Of a stretch of 31,505 nucleotides of DNA, positions 1 to 7,053 are shown one piece after another (within the stretch, counting starts at the first letter, position 1; every line of letters starts with the position of its first letter). The position numbers were made by a program, and so were the translations under genes. This DNA comes from JBBSEZ01 sp038239195 (GTDB taxonomy: Bacteria > Planctomycetota > Planctomycetia > Gemmatales > Gemmataceae), in the NCBI GenBank assembly GCA_038239195.1, contig JBBSEZ010000054.1:1-31505 (forward strand). Direction: 5' to 3'. The notes under the pieces are model-generated. The model saw only the letters and a program-made list of their open reading frames with translations. It made no database searches and was not told the origin of the DNA.

Positions 1-129
1 CCCCGCCCGCCCGACGGCGGCCCGCGGTGACGCGACGCACGCCTGCCGCGTCGTCGGCGGCCCACTTGCGCTCCGCGCGGCTAAACGAGGGCCCGGGCTC
101 GCGGGCGGCGATTCCCCACGAGGACAGTC

Positions 130-1539
130 GTGTACAAAGTTCTGCTCTGCTGGCGGTATCTGCGGACGCGCTACCTGGCGATGGTCTGCATCGTCAGCGT
201 CATGCTCGGCGTCGCCACGCTCATCGTCGTCAACAGCGTGATGAGCGGCTTCAGCACCAAACTGCGGGAGCGGTTGCACGGGCTGCTCTCCGACGTCATC
301 ATCGAGTCGTATGACTACAACGGCTTCCACGACCCCGAAGGAAAGATGGCCCTGATTCGCTCCGACCCCTTCCTCGCGGAGCGCATCGAGGCCATGACGC
401 CGACGCTGGAGATCTTCGCGATGCTCCAGTACACCTACAACCACGCCCCCTTCGCGCGGCCCATCCGGCTCATCGGCATCGAGCCCGAGGGCCGGGCCCG
501 CGTCGGCGGGTTTGCCGAGCACATCGTCCACCAGCGCGGCAGGCCCACGTTCAAGCTCGACGAGGACGGCCAGCGCCGTTACGACGACATCCGGCGCTGG
601 CACGTTGCGAACGAGCCCGCGCCGGTGCCGCAGCCGCTCGCGCCGGGCGAGAGGCCGCCGCCCGACCCGCCCCCCAGCCGAGAGCTCGTCCCGGAGTGCG
701 TCATCCTCGGGCATGCCATCGCCCACTACCGCGACCGGAGCAAGGGCCCGGACGACCCCGAACGGGAAAAGTGTACCCTCCACCCCGGCGACGACGTCAT
801 CATCACCACCATCGGCGGGCAGCGGCTCCAGCCCGTCTACGCCCGGTTCATCGTGTGCGACTATTTCCGCTCCGAGATGAGCGAATACGACTCCAACTAC
901 GTCTTCGTCCCCCTGGCGTATCTGCAAAAGCTGCGCACGATGGAGGGGCGCGTCACCAGCATTCAGGTGAAGCTCAAGGACCAGCGCGACACCAAGGTCG
1001 TCAAGGAGCGCCTGCGCGCCCTGTTCGGCCCGGCGCGGATGGAGGTCTTGAGCTGGGAGGACAAGCAGGGCCCGCTGCTCGCGGCCATCAGCATCGAGAA
1101 GGGCATCCTCAACGTGCTGCTGTTCATGATCATCGCCGTGGCGGGGTTCGGCATCCTCGCCATCTTCTCGATGATCGTCTTCGAGAAGACGCGCGACATC
1201 GGCATCATGAAGGCGCTGGGAGCGTCCAACGCCGGGGTGCTCAAGATCTTCCTCGGCTACGGGCTGCTGCTAGGATTGATCGGCGCCATGCTGGGCAGCG
1301 GCCTGGGGGTAGGCATCACGGTCTACATCAACGAGATCGAGCACTTCCTGACGAAAATGACCGGGCAGGAGATCTTCCCGCGCGACGTCTATTACTTCAA
1401 GGAGATCCCGACCGACATCCAGCCGCTCAGCGTGCTCCTCGTCAACGTCGGCGCCGTCGGCATCGCCGTCGTCTTCAGCATCCTGCCCGCCCTCCGCGCG
1501 GCGCTGCTGCACCCGGTGCGGGCGCTGCGGTACGAGTGA
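130..1539 (+). CDS. LolC/LolE-type ABC transporter permease (FtsX/MacB family)
   Basis: This is a 469-residue inner-membrane permease. It starts at GTG 130, behind a GAGGA site in the preceding bases. The topology is that of LolC/E and MacB: one helix near residues 17-38, a large extracytoplasmic domain (about 40-325), then three helices near 326-351, 373-398 and 431-453. The cytoplasmic segment EKTRDIGIMKALGAS (from residue 352) is the conserved FtsX coupling element. The protein ends in PVRALRYE, as family members usually do. A proline-rich stretch around residues 163-183 looks like a lineage-specific insert in the periplasmic domain. The ATPase gene follows 114 bp downstream on the same strand, so the pair probably makes one exporter or lipoprotein-release complex. 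Whether the cargo is lipoprotein or something else cannot be told here, as no LolA or LolB is visible. Confidence 0.9.
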   Translation: MYKVLLCWRYLRTRYLAMVCIVSVMLGVATLIVVNSVMSGFSTKLRERLHGLLSDVIIESYDYNGFHDPEGKMALIRSDPFLAERIEAMTPTLEIFAMLQYTYNHAPFARPIRLIGIEPEGRARVGGFAEHIVHQRGRPTFKLDEDGQRRYDDIRRWHVANEPAPVPQPLAPGERPPPDPPPSRELVPECVILGHAIAHYRDRSKGPDDPEREKCTLHPGDDVIITTIGGQRLQPVYARFIVCDYFRSEMSEYDSNYVFVPLAYLQKLRTMEGRVTSIQVKLKDQRDTKVVKERLRALFGPARMEVLSWEDKQGPLLAAISIEKGILNVLLFMIIAVAGFGILAIFSMIVFEKTRDIGIMKALGASNAGVLKIFLGYGLLLGLIGAMLGSGLGVGITVYINEIEHFLTKMTGQEIFPRDVYYFKEIPTDIQPLSVLLVNVGAVGIAVVFSILPALRAALLHPVRALRYE

Positions 1540-1572
1540 GGCGAGTGGCGCGGCGTCGTCTGCTGCCTTGCT

Positions 1573-1599
1573 CCCCCTCTCCCGTTCTGGGAGAGGGGG
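1573..1599. repeat. Perfect 11-bp stem-loop between permease and ATPase genes
   Basis: An 11-bp arm (1573-1583, CCCCCTCTCCC) is followed by a 5-nt loop and its exact complement (1589-1599). A GGGGTGAGGG-like tail follows at 1602-1613. There is no T-tract, so it is not a classical terminator. It resembles the dispersed CCCTCTCCC/GGGAGAGGG intergenic palindromes found in many high-GC genomes. Lying inside an apparent operon, it could also act as an mRNA stabiliser or attenuator. Confidence 0.6.
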
Positions 1600-1653
1600 C
1601 CGGGGGGTGAGGGAACCGCCCCCAACGACCGAGAACCAAAGGAGCACGAGATC

Positions 1654-2448
1654 ATGAGGGCCCCTCTGCTGTCGGCGATCAACCTGCACAAGTCGTATCG
1701 CAAAGGCGAGGAGGTTCGGGTGCTCAATGGCCTGGACCTCGAAGTCCACGCCGGCGAGTTCCTGTGCGTCGTCGGCGCCTCCGGGTGCGGCAAGAGCACG
1801 TTGTTGCACTTGCTCGGCACGCTCGACCAGCCCGACGAGGGCAGCGTCCATTTCGAGGGCGAGCGCATCGACGACCTCCCCGCCCAACGGCGTGACCCGC
1901 TGCGCAACGCTACCTTCGGGTTCATCTTCCAGTTCTACCACCTGCTCCCCGAGCTCAACGCGCTCGAAAACGTGCTGATGCCCGAGATGATCCGCCACTC
2001 CTTCTGGAGCTGGTTCGGCCAGCGCCGGCGCCTGCGCAAGAACGCGACCGAATTGCTCGAGCGGATGGGGCTGGGGCACCGCCTGAAGCACCGCCCGCGC
2101 GAGCTCTCCGGCGGGGAGCTCCAGCGGGCGGCGATCGCGCGGGCCCTCATCAATCGGCCTCGGGTGCTGCTGGCCGACGAGCCGACGGGGAACCTCGACC
2201 CCGAAAAGGGAGCGGAGATCGTGGGGCTCCTGCGCGACTTGAACCGGCAGGAAGGGCTCACTATCATCATGGTTACGCACAACCTCGACCTCGTCGCCGA
2301 CAGCGACCGGGTCGTGCGGCTCGTCAAGGGGCGCGTCGAAGGGGCCGACCATCGCCCTCCTTCCTACGCCCTCTGTGAGGCGGAGGCCGTGCCCGAGCAA
2401 GAGCAGGCGGCGATTGACGATCGTTTACCGTGGCGCAGGGCCGAGTGA
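1654..2448 (+). CDS. lolD: LolD/MacB-type ABC transporter ATPase
   Basis: This 264-residue ATPase powers the permease encoded just upstream. Walker A is GASGCGKST (residues 41-49), the Q-loop glutamine is at 93, the signature LSGGELQ at 151-157, Walker B VLLADEP at 171-177, and the switch histidine at 209. The LSGGELQRAAIARAL form and ADEPTGNLD are typical of the LolD/MacB/FtsE branch. The start is ATG 1654, behind AAAGGAG. The C-terminus runs about 40 residues past the usual LolD end (roughly 225-264); this charged tail has no recognised domain. The symbol follows family resemblance only, because the cargo is unknown. Confidence 0.9.
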   Translation: MRAPLLSAINLHKSYRKGEEVRVLNGLDLEVHAGEFLCVVGASGCGKSTLLHLLGTLDQPDEGSVHFEGERIDDLPAQRRDPLRNATFGFIFQFYHLLPELNALENVLMPEMIRHSFWSWFGQRRRLRKNATELLERMGLGHRLKHRPRELSGGELQRAAIARALINRPRVLLADEPTGNLDPEKGAEIVGLLRDLNRQEGLTIIMVTHNLDLVADSDRVVRLVKGRVEGADHRPPSYALCEAEAVPEQEQAAIDDRLPWRRAE

Positions 2449-2518
2449 TTGGTCCGCGGCCTCGCACCACGCTCTCTCCCGACACGGAAGGTCGGGACGA
2501 ACGCAAAGGAGGCCGCGG

Positions 2519-3373
2519 ATGACGAAGGTCAACATCAACGGCAAGCTGTTCGACAAGGCCGACGCCAAGGTCAGCGTCTACGACCACGGCCTGCTCTACG
2601 GCGACGGCATCTTCGAGGGCATCCGCATCTACAGCGGCAAGGCCTTCCGTCTGCACGAGCACGTCGAGCGGCTCTACGAGAGCGCCAGGCACGTGGCCCT
2701 CGAGGTGCCCTGGTCGCGCGAGCGCATGACCGACGAGGTCAATCGCACCATCAAGGCCAACGACAAGGTCGATGGCTACGTGCGCCTCGTCATCACGCGC
2801 GGGGCCGGCTCGCTGGGCCTCGACCCGAACAAGTGTTCCGACCCGCAGATCATCGTGATCGTGGACGACATCAGCCTCTACCCCTCCAAATACTACGAGG
2901 AAGGGCTGGAGGTCATCACGTCGTCGTTCATTCGGAACCATCCCAACTCGCTGAGCCCGCGCGTCAAGTCGCTGAACTATCTGAACAACATCCTGGCCAA
3001 GGCCGAGGCCGTCCGGGCGGGCTGCCAGGAGGCCATCATGCTCAACCACCTCGGCGAGGTGGCGGAGTGTACCGGCGACAACCTCTTCGTGGTCAAGCAC
3101 GGCATTCTGCGGACCCCCCCGAGCAACGCGGGCATCTTGCAGGGCATCACGCGCGACGCCGTGATCGAACTGGCCATCGGCGCCGGGATCACGGTGCAAG
3201 AGGTGGCCCTGACGCGCCACGACGTCTACGCCGCCGACGAGTGCTTCCTGACCGGCACGGCCGCGGAGGTGGTGCCCGTGGTGAAGGTGGACGGCCGGGC
3301 CGTCGGCAACGGCAAGCCCGGCCCGGTCACCTGCCAGTTGCGCGAGCGCTTCCACGTCCTGGCCCGGCAGTGA
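2519..3373 (+). CDS. ilvE: Fold-type IV PLP aminotransferase, branched-chain aminotransferase-like
   Basis: This 284-residue enzyme belongs to PLP fold type IV. Branched-chain aminotransferases of this class interconvert Leu, Ile and Val with their 2-oxo acids using glutamate. The catalytic lysine is K150 in SPRVKSLNYLNN, and the PLP-binding glutamate lies in EVAECTGDNLF (about residue 183). ADECFLTGTAAEVVPV near the C-terminus is another family signature. The length matches the family. The start is ATG 2519 with AAAGGAGG at 2505-2512. An in-frame upstream ATG at 2375 is rejected because it has no such site and would overlap the ATPase gene. D-amino-acid transaminase or aminodeoxychorismate lyase are related alternatives, but LNYLNN and the size favour the IlvE group. 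Confidence 0.88.
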   Translation: MTKVNINGKLFDKADAKVSVYDHGLLYGDGIFEGIRIYSGKAFRLHEHVERLYESARHVALEVPWSRERMTDEVNRTIKANDKVDGYVRLVITRGAGSLGLDPNKCSDPQIIVIVDDISLYPSKYYEEGLEVITSSFIRNHPNSLSPRVKSLNYLNNILAKAEAVRAGCQEAIMLNHLGEVAECTGDNLFVVKHGILRTPPSNAGILQGITRDAVIELAIGAGITVQEVALTRHDVYAADECFLTGTAAEVVPVVKVDGRAVGNGKPGPVTCQLRERFHVLARQ

Positions 3374-3399
3374 GCCGGGCGCCCAGAGGGGAGATTGCC

Positions 3400-3864
3400 A
3401 TGTCGAAGCGAAGTGTCTGCCTCGGCTTCCTGCTGGCTGGCTTCCTGGCGCTGTCCGCCGATGCCCAGCCCCTCAAGGGGAAGCGCAAGCTGGTCGTGCC
3501 GGCGCAGGAGTGGGGCGCCGTAGTGAAGGACGAGAAGCTGGCCAAGGAGGCGCCGAGGAGCCCCGTCCTCACCGACCCGAAGACCTTCGAGAAGGTCTGG
3601 AAGGCGTGGCGGCCGACGGAGAGGTTGCCGGACGTCAACTTCAAGACGAAGTTCGTGTATCTGTCGCTGTCGCTGGGCGGGCCCAACCGGCCGCGCGTCG
3701 GCGCCGCCCTGGACGACGAGGGCAACTTGACGGTCAACGCGGAGAGCACGCTGATAGGCGGACCGGGCTTCGGCTATTCGCTGGCGGTGTTCGAGCGCAA
3801 GGGCGTCAAGAAGGTCAACGGCAAGGCGCTGCCCGCAGGGACGGCCATCAAGGCGGCGAGTTGA
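3400..3864 (+). CDS. Small secreted protein of unknown function
   Basis: This 154-residue protein starts at ATG 3400, behind AGAGGGGAG. Residues 1-22 form a signal peptide: a basic start (MSKR), a hydrophobic core and a probable cleavage site after SADAQ. The mature part is lysine-rich and of mixed charge, with no cysteine pair and no motif I recognise. It begins 27 bp after the aminotransferase stop, so it may be co-transcribed with it. The codon bias is the same as the neighbours', which supports coding. No function is assigned. Confidence 0.75.
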   Translation: MSKRSVCLGFLLAGFLALSADAQPLKGKRKLVVPAQEWGAVVKDEKLAKEAPRSPVLTDPKTFEKVWKAWRPTERLPDVNFKTKFVYLSLSLGGPNRPRVGAALDDEGNLTVNAESTLIGGPGFGYSLAVFERKGVKKVNGKALPAGTAIKAAS

Positions 3865-3921
3865 TCCCACACCGGCAGTCGGCTTCTCCCTTGTCCCCGT
3901 CGAACAGCATCGAGGCCCCTC

Positions 3922-4641
3922 ATGAGACCGCAGCGACCGACCGTCGTCCTGGTGCTAGCCATCCTGCATTTGATTGGCGGCGGTTTCGGGTTGATCGTGG
4001 TGCTGTGCTCCGGCGTGGGGTTGCTCACCCTGGGCGCAATGTCCGGGGGGGCGGGGGGAGCCGGAGGGCAAGCCCCGCCAGGCTCCAGCGTCCACATGCA
4101 GATGTACCTCGCCCAGAACGCGGCGGGCTACATGCCGGAGCAGATCGTCTACATGGTCCTCGGCCTGATCCTGGCCATGCTGTTGCTGATGTGCGGGGTC
4201 GGCCTCCTCATGATGCAACCGTGGGCCCGCTACCTCTCGTTCGTTTACGCCGCCCTGAGCATCTTCCGTGCAGTTGGGAACATTGCCTACACGCTGTTCG
4301 TTCTCTGGCCCGTCACGGACAAGTACATCGAGACGCACCTCGCGCCGAACATGCCGCCGGGGGCGGGGGTGGGTGGGAAGATGGGCTTCTTTGGGGGAGT
4401 GGCTTTCCAGGTGGCGTTCATTCTCTATCCCATCCTCGTCGTTGTTCTCCTGCTGATTCCTTCGGTTGCGCAGGCGTTCGCTCGCGGCCGCGCCCTGCGG
4501 CGCGAGGGCCCCGAGGACGAAGACGAAGGCTGGGGCGGCGCGGCGGCGCGGGATCGCGAGGACCGGGGGATCGACGAGCGGGGCCCGCCCCGGCGCCCCC
4601 GGGACGGGGAGGACGAAGAGGGTTACTACGGCCGGCGCTGA
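3922..4641 (+). CDS. Four-helix membrane protein of unknown function
   Basis: This is a 239-residue integral membrane protein. Hydrophobic segments are near residues 8-40, 74-98, 106-130 and 158-188. A glycine-rich loop (GGAGGAGG, about 42-49) follows the first helix. The last 50 residues are a highly charged cytoplasmic-type tail rich in Arg, Asp and Glu that ends in GYYGRR. The tail is low-complexity and probably disordered. I do not recognise a named family. Its last 20 bp come close to the convergent gene at 4660, so the two genes face each other end to end. Confidence 0.8.
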   Translation: MRPQRPTVVLVLAILHLIGGGFGLIVVLCSGVGLLTLGAMSGGAGGAGGQAPPGSSVHMQMYLAQNAAGYMPEQIVYMVLGLILAMLLLMCGVGLLMMQPWARYLSFVYAALSIFRAVGNIAYTLFVLWPVTDKYIETHLAPNMPPGAGVGGKMGFFGGVAFQVAFILYPILVVVLLLIPSVAQAFARGRALRREGPEDEDEGWGGAAARDREDRGIDERGPPRRPRDGEDEEGYYGRR

Positions 4642-4659
4642 GCGGGGGCTTCGACCGGC

Positions 4660-5397
4660 TCAGTCGCCCATCAGCCAGGAATACGAGCCAAAGACGAGGG
4701 CCAAGAAGATCGCCACCAGGACGTTGATCGCAAACGCCAGCGCGAGCCGCCTGCTGCTGCGCGGGCTCAGTTCGCCCGGCATCAGGCAGAGCCGAAACAG
4801 CAGCCAGAGCGAGTAAAAGTTGAACAGGCCACACGCCATGGGGCCAAAGATGGCGGCGCGGAGAGCGCGGCGGGCGAGCTCGTCGGCCAGGAACGTCTCC
4901 GGATCGACCATCTCGGGGGCGTCTTCCAGGAGCTCGTGTTCCGGCACGGCCGGCGGCCCCGTCATGACCTGGCCCGGGCGTTGAATGCCCTCTTCGGGCC
5001 CTGTCCCGGCCGGCCGCGGCCGCGGGAGGGCCCTGGAGCGCTCCTCGCGGACGGCGTCTCGGGGCATCTCGCAACCGGGGCACGTGCTTTGATCGAGGGG
5101 GACCGGCTCGCCACACAGCGAGCAGAGCCAGACGCCGTCCTCCGCGGCGGCCTGCGCTTCCCAGTCGGGCTCGGGAGGCTCGCCCAGTTCGGCGAGGAGC
5201 AGGCGAGCGCGCGGGGCGTCCGCCGCGCGAACGTGGACGGCGACGGGGCCGCCGAGCCCGCTGACGCCTGCGAACGTCCCGGCGGAGACGTCGCCGGTGG
5301 AGAAGCACTCGATGCCTTCGGCGCGCAGCCGACTCAGGGCGATCTCGGCGAGCACGGGCGCCAGGTAGGACGCCACCGCGACGAGCTCGTCGGACAT
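4660..5397 (-). CDS. DUF2007-like domain, zinc ribbon and two-helix membrane protein (paralog 1)
   Basis: This 245-residue protein starts at ATG 5397, behind AAGGAGG. Residues 1-75 match the DUF2007 ('putative signal transducing protein') pattern: a Val/Ala-rich strand, then a helix, then an EGIE turn. A zinc ribbon follows, with cysteines 92, 95, 106 and 109 (CSLCG...CPGC). A Pro/Arg linker leads to two C-terminal helices (about 181-205 and 216-241). The architecture suggests a soluble sensor-like head tethered to the membrane. The neighbour at 5430-5987 has the same head and ribbon, so the two are tandem duplicates. The reading frame stays open upstream to 6231, but that stretch is a fragment of another gene's 3' end and is not part of this protein. 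Confidence 0.85.
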   Translation of the reverse strand: MSDELVAVASYLAPVLAEIALSRLRAEGIECFSTGDVSAGTFAGVSGLGGPVAVHVRAADAPRARLLLAELGEPPEPDWEAQAAAEDGVWLCSLCGEPVPLDQSTCPGCEMPRDAVREERSRALPRPRPAGTGPEEGIQRPGQVMTGPPAVPEHELLEDAPEMVDPETFLADELARRALRAAIFGPMACGLFNFYSLWLLFRLCLMPGELSPRSSRRLALAFAINVLVAIFLALVFGSYSWLMGD

Positions 5398-5429
5398 CGT
5401 CGATCCTCCTTGGGGCAGAAGGCTCGCCC

Positions 5430-5987
5430 TTAGCGCCACAGCAGCCAGGCCGGCAGCACAGTCAGGACGCAGAACAGCACGAGACACCCTGCCCCGGATT
5501 TCGGCGCGGGCCCCTCGCGACCTTCCGCGGCGCCGGTGGGAGGGGACCGGGGAGGTTCCGCTTGCACCTGCCCGCTCTTCGGCTCGTCGGGCTGGCGCCG
5601 GGCTCGGGCCGCAGCCGTCCAGGTGTCGAGCCGGTTGGTGGTGACGTTGGCGTTGGGCGTCTGGCAAGCGGGGCAGACGGCCACGTCGAGGGGCACCGGC
5701 GTGCCGCAGAGCGAGCACGTCCAGACGCCCGCGCCGCTCTCGGCCCGCGCTTCCCAGTCGTCGTCGAGCGAGGCCTCCGCGGACACGCTTGCGAGGACAC
5801 TGACGGCCCGCCGGGCGTCCTGCTCGTGGACCTGGAGATGGACCTCCTGGCCGAGGCCGTTGAGGGTGTCGCCCGTCAACTCGCCCGCCAGGAAGGCGTG
5901 GATGCCCTCCGTCTCGAGAAGGTTCTTCGCCATCTGCGCCTCCAAGGGGAAGTGGTAGGACGCCACGATCACGAATCGGTCCGACAT
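5430..5987 (-). CDS. DUF2007-like domain, zinc ribbon and single-helix membrane protein (paralog 2)
   Basis: This 185-residue paralog lies 32 bp upstream of its sister and was probably co-transcribed with it. Both start MSD...VASY. The DUF2007-like domain spans about residues 5-70 and the ribbon cysteines are 91, 94, 105 and 108. It has only one C-terminal hydrophobic segment (about 164-185), ending directly in LLWR, against two helices in paralog 1. The Pro/Ser/Gly linker (about 130-163) differs completely. Conserved head and ribbon with divergent tails suggests the sensing part is under selection while anchoring has drifted. DUF2007 has no established biochemical function. Confidence 0.85.
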   Translation of the reverse strand: MSDRFVIVASYHFPLEAQMAKNLLETEGIHAFLAGELTGDTLNGLGQEVHLQVHEQDARRAVSVLASVSAEASLDDDWEARAESGAGVWTCSLCGTPVPLDVAVCPACQTPNANVTTNRLDTWTAAARARRQPDEPKSGQVQAEPPRSPPTGAAEGREGPAPKSGAGCLVLFCVLTVLPAWLLWR

Positions 5988-5989
5988 GG

Positions 5990-6122
5990 TTCACTCCTGG
6001 GTCGCCTCGCGGCGCACTGTCCGGTGCTCCTTGGTGGCGAACGAGGGCGGCCCCGTGCTCGTGCGTCGTCCAGAAGGCGGCCCCTCCCTTGGTGTACAGT
6101 GCGGGCGCCTTCTTGGCGCCGC
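5990..6122 (-). pseudogene. Decayed partial copy of the comEC 3' end
   Basis: These bases repeat, in the same orientation, the last part of comEC found at 7054-7215. Read on the minus strand, both copies encode GAKKAPALYTKGGA-FWTTHEHGA. The final residues of this copy, FATKEHRTVRREATQE-stop, match comEC FSTKERRAVRREGARE-stop. Between these blocks this copy lacks about 35 nt, which shifts the frame, so it cannot encode the same tail. No start codon or upstream comEC sequence accompanies it. It sits between paralog 2 and the gene pair at 6200-7004, so the pair is bracketed by two direct copies of the comEC end. Confidence 0.85.
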
Positions 6123-6199
6123 CCATGCGGGTAGCTAGGATCTCAGTGGAAAAGCCTCTTCTGACCGTCGCGGTTCCCCTGGCCGGTGGAGAACAATAA

Positions 6200-6664
6200 A
6201 TGGAGAAAGCACTGGCCCGTCGGGAGCCCATCCGGTTGAGCTACGGCGCCGGGCAGGTCATGGTCACGCCCGAGGACCAGGACGTCTTCTTCATCAGCGC
6301 CGAGAAGGCCACCGAGGCGTGCCGGGAGGCCGTGCGCGTCGAAGAGCGAGTCGCGCGCTTCAAACGCGGCTTCCTCTTGCCCCTGCACGACTGGTGTGTC
6401 GTCAACGCCGAACGCTTGTCGGCCTGCTACGTGCCCCGGCCGGCCGGCCACGTCCAGGTGTTCGTCGTGACGAGCTCGCCCCGCTTCGACTTCGAACTGG
6501 CCGAGGAGGTCGCGGCTTTGGAAATGCGGCTCGCGAAGGCCGGGTGGCGTGTCGGCGTCTCGCAGTTGCCGAGGGCCGACGAGCTCTCGACGTTCTTCAA
6601 CCTGGAGGGGGCGTTGGAAGTTTATGCCCAGCGCGGACCAGCACCGCAAGAAGGCGGACAGTAA
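6200..6664 (+). CDS. Unknown protein encoded with a HEPN-like gene
   Basis: This 154-residue soluble protein starts at ATG 6200, behind GGTGGAGA. The first 70 residues are charged and mostly helical or strand-like (REPIRLSYGAGQVMV near the start). Residues about 85-140 look like an alpha/beta unit: a VQVFVVTSSPRF strand, a helix rich in Glu and Ala, then GWRVGVSQLP and a final helix. No signal peptide or membrane helix is present. I do not recognise the family. It lacks the GS-x10-D-x-D pattern of MNT nucleotidyltransferases that often partner HEPN proteins. The next gene starts 41 bp before this one ends, which implies coupled translation and a shared role. Confidence 0.7.
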   Translation: MEKALARREPIRLSYGAGQVMVTPEDQDVFFISAEKATEACREAVRVEERVARFKRGFLLPLHDWCVVNAERLSACYVPRPAGHVQVFVVTSSPRFDFELAEEVAALEMRLAKAGWRVGVSQLPRADELSTFFNLEGALEVYAQRGPAPQEGGQ

Positions 6665-7004
6665 CCGCAGGTTCCTGGAGTCGATCCACCTCGACGAGTT
6701 CCCGGATTGGGTGGTCGTCGCCGCCTTTTACACCGCCGTGCATCTGGTCGAACTGCTGCGCGCCGCAGGTGGGGAAGGCCACAGCACCGCGCACGACGAC
6801 CGCCTGGCGTATGTCCAGCACCGACACCCCGACATCCACACCGCCTACCACGTCCTCCAGAACGCCTCGATGCTCGCCCGCTACCAGTCGCGCGCCGAGT
6901 TCTTCGCGCAGTTCCAACCCGAAGACGTGAGAGAGAAAATCGTCGATCGCTACCTGTCCGAGATCGAGCGGTACGTCGAAGGGGCCTTCCCGCCAGCCGC
7001 TTGA
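6624..7004 (+). CDS. HEPN-like small helical protein
   Basis: This 126-residue protein overlaps the end of the preceding gene in another frame. The preferred start is ATG 6624, with GGAAG just upstream. The sequence is all-helical. DWVVVAAFYTAVHLVELL, then GHSTAHDDR, then HTAYHVLQNASMLARYQ, is the pattern I associate with HEPN-type four-helix proteins (FY-x-A-x-H, H-x3-H-x2-R, aRY). HEPN proteins are often RNases or helpers in toxin-antitoxin and defence systems. The canonical R-x4-6-H motif is not clear here, so RNase activity is uncertain. The last helix ends in IERYVEGAF. Its overlap with an unrelated small gene resembles two-gene toxin-antitoxin layouts. Confidence 0.65.
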   Translation: MPSADQHRKKADSNRRFLESIHLDEFPDWVVVAAFYTAVHLVELLRAAGGEGHSTAHDDRLAYVQHRHPDIHTAYHVLQNASMLARYQSRAEFFAQFQPEDVREKIVDRYLSEIERYVEGAFPPAA

Positions 7005-7053
7005 CGAGGGGCCCTACGGTTCGCTCGCAACAATCAACAACGCCCTGCGTCGC

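Noticed and set aside
27..314. Plus-strand frame at the window start
   Set aside because: It overlaps the permease gene in another frame, has an Arg/Ala-rich translation, and has no RBS.
5398..6231. N-terminal extension of the DUF2007 protein at 4660-5397
   Set aside because: The extension translates the decayed comEC end and a shadow of paralog 2. The internal ATG 5397 has a perfect RBS and starts the same way as the paralog.
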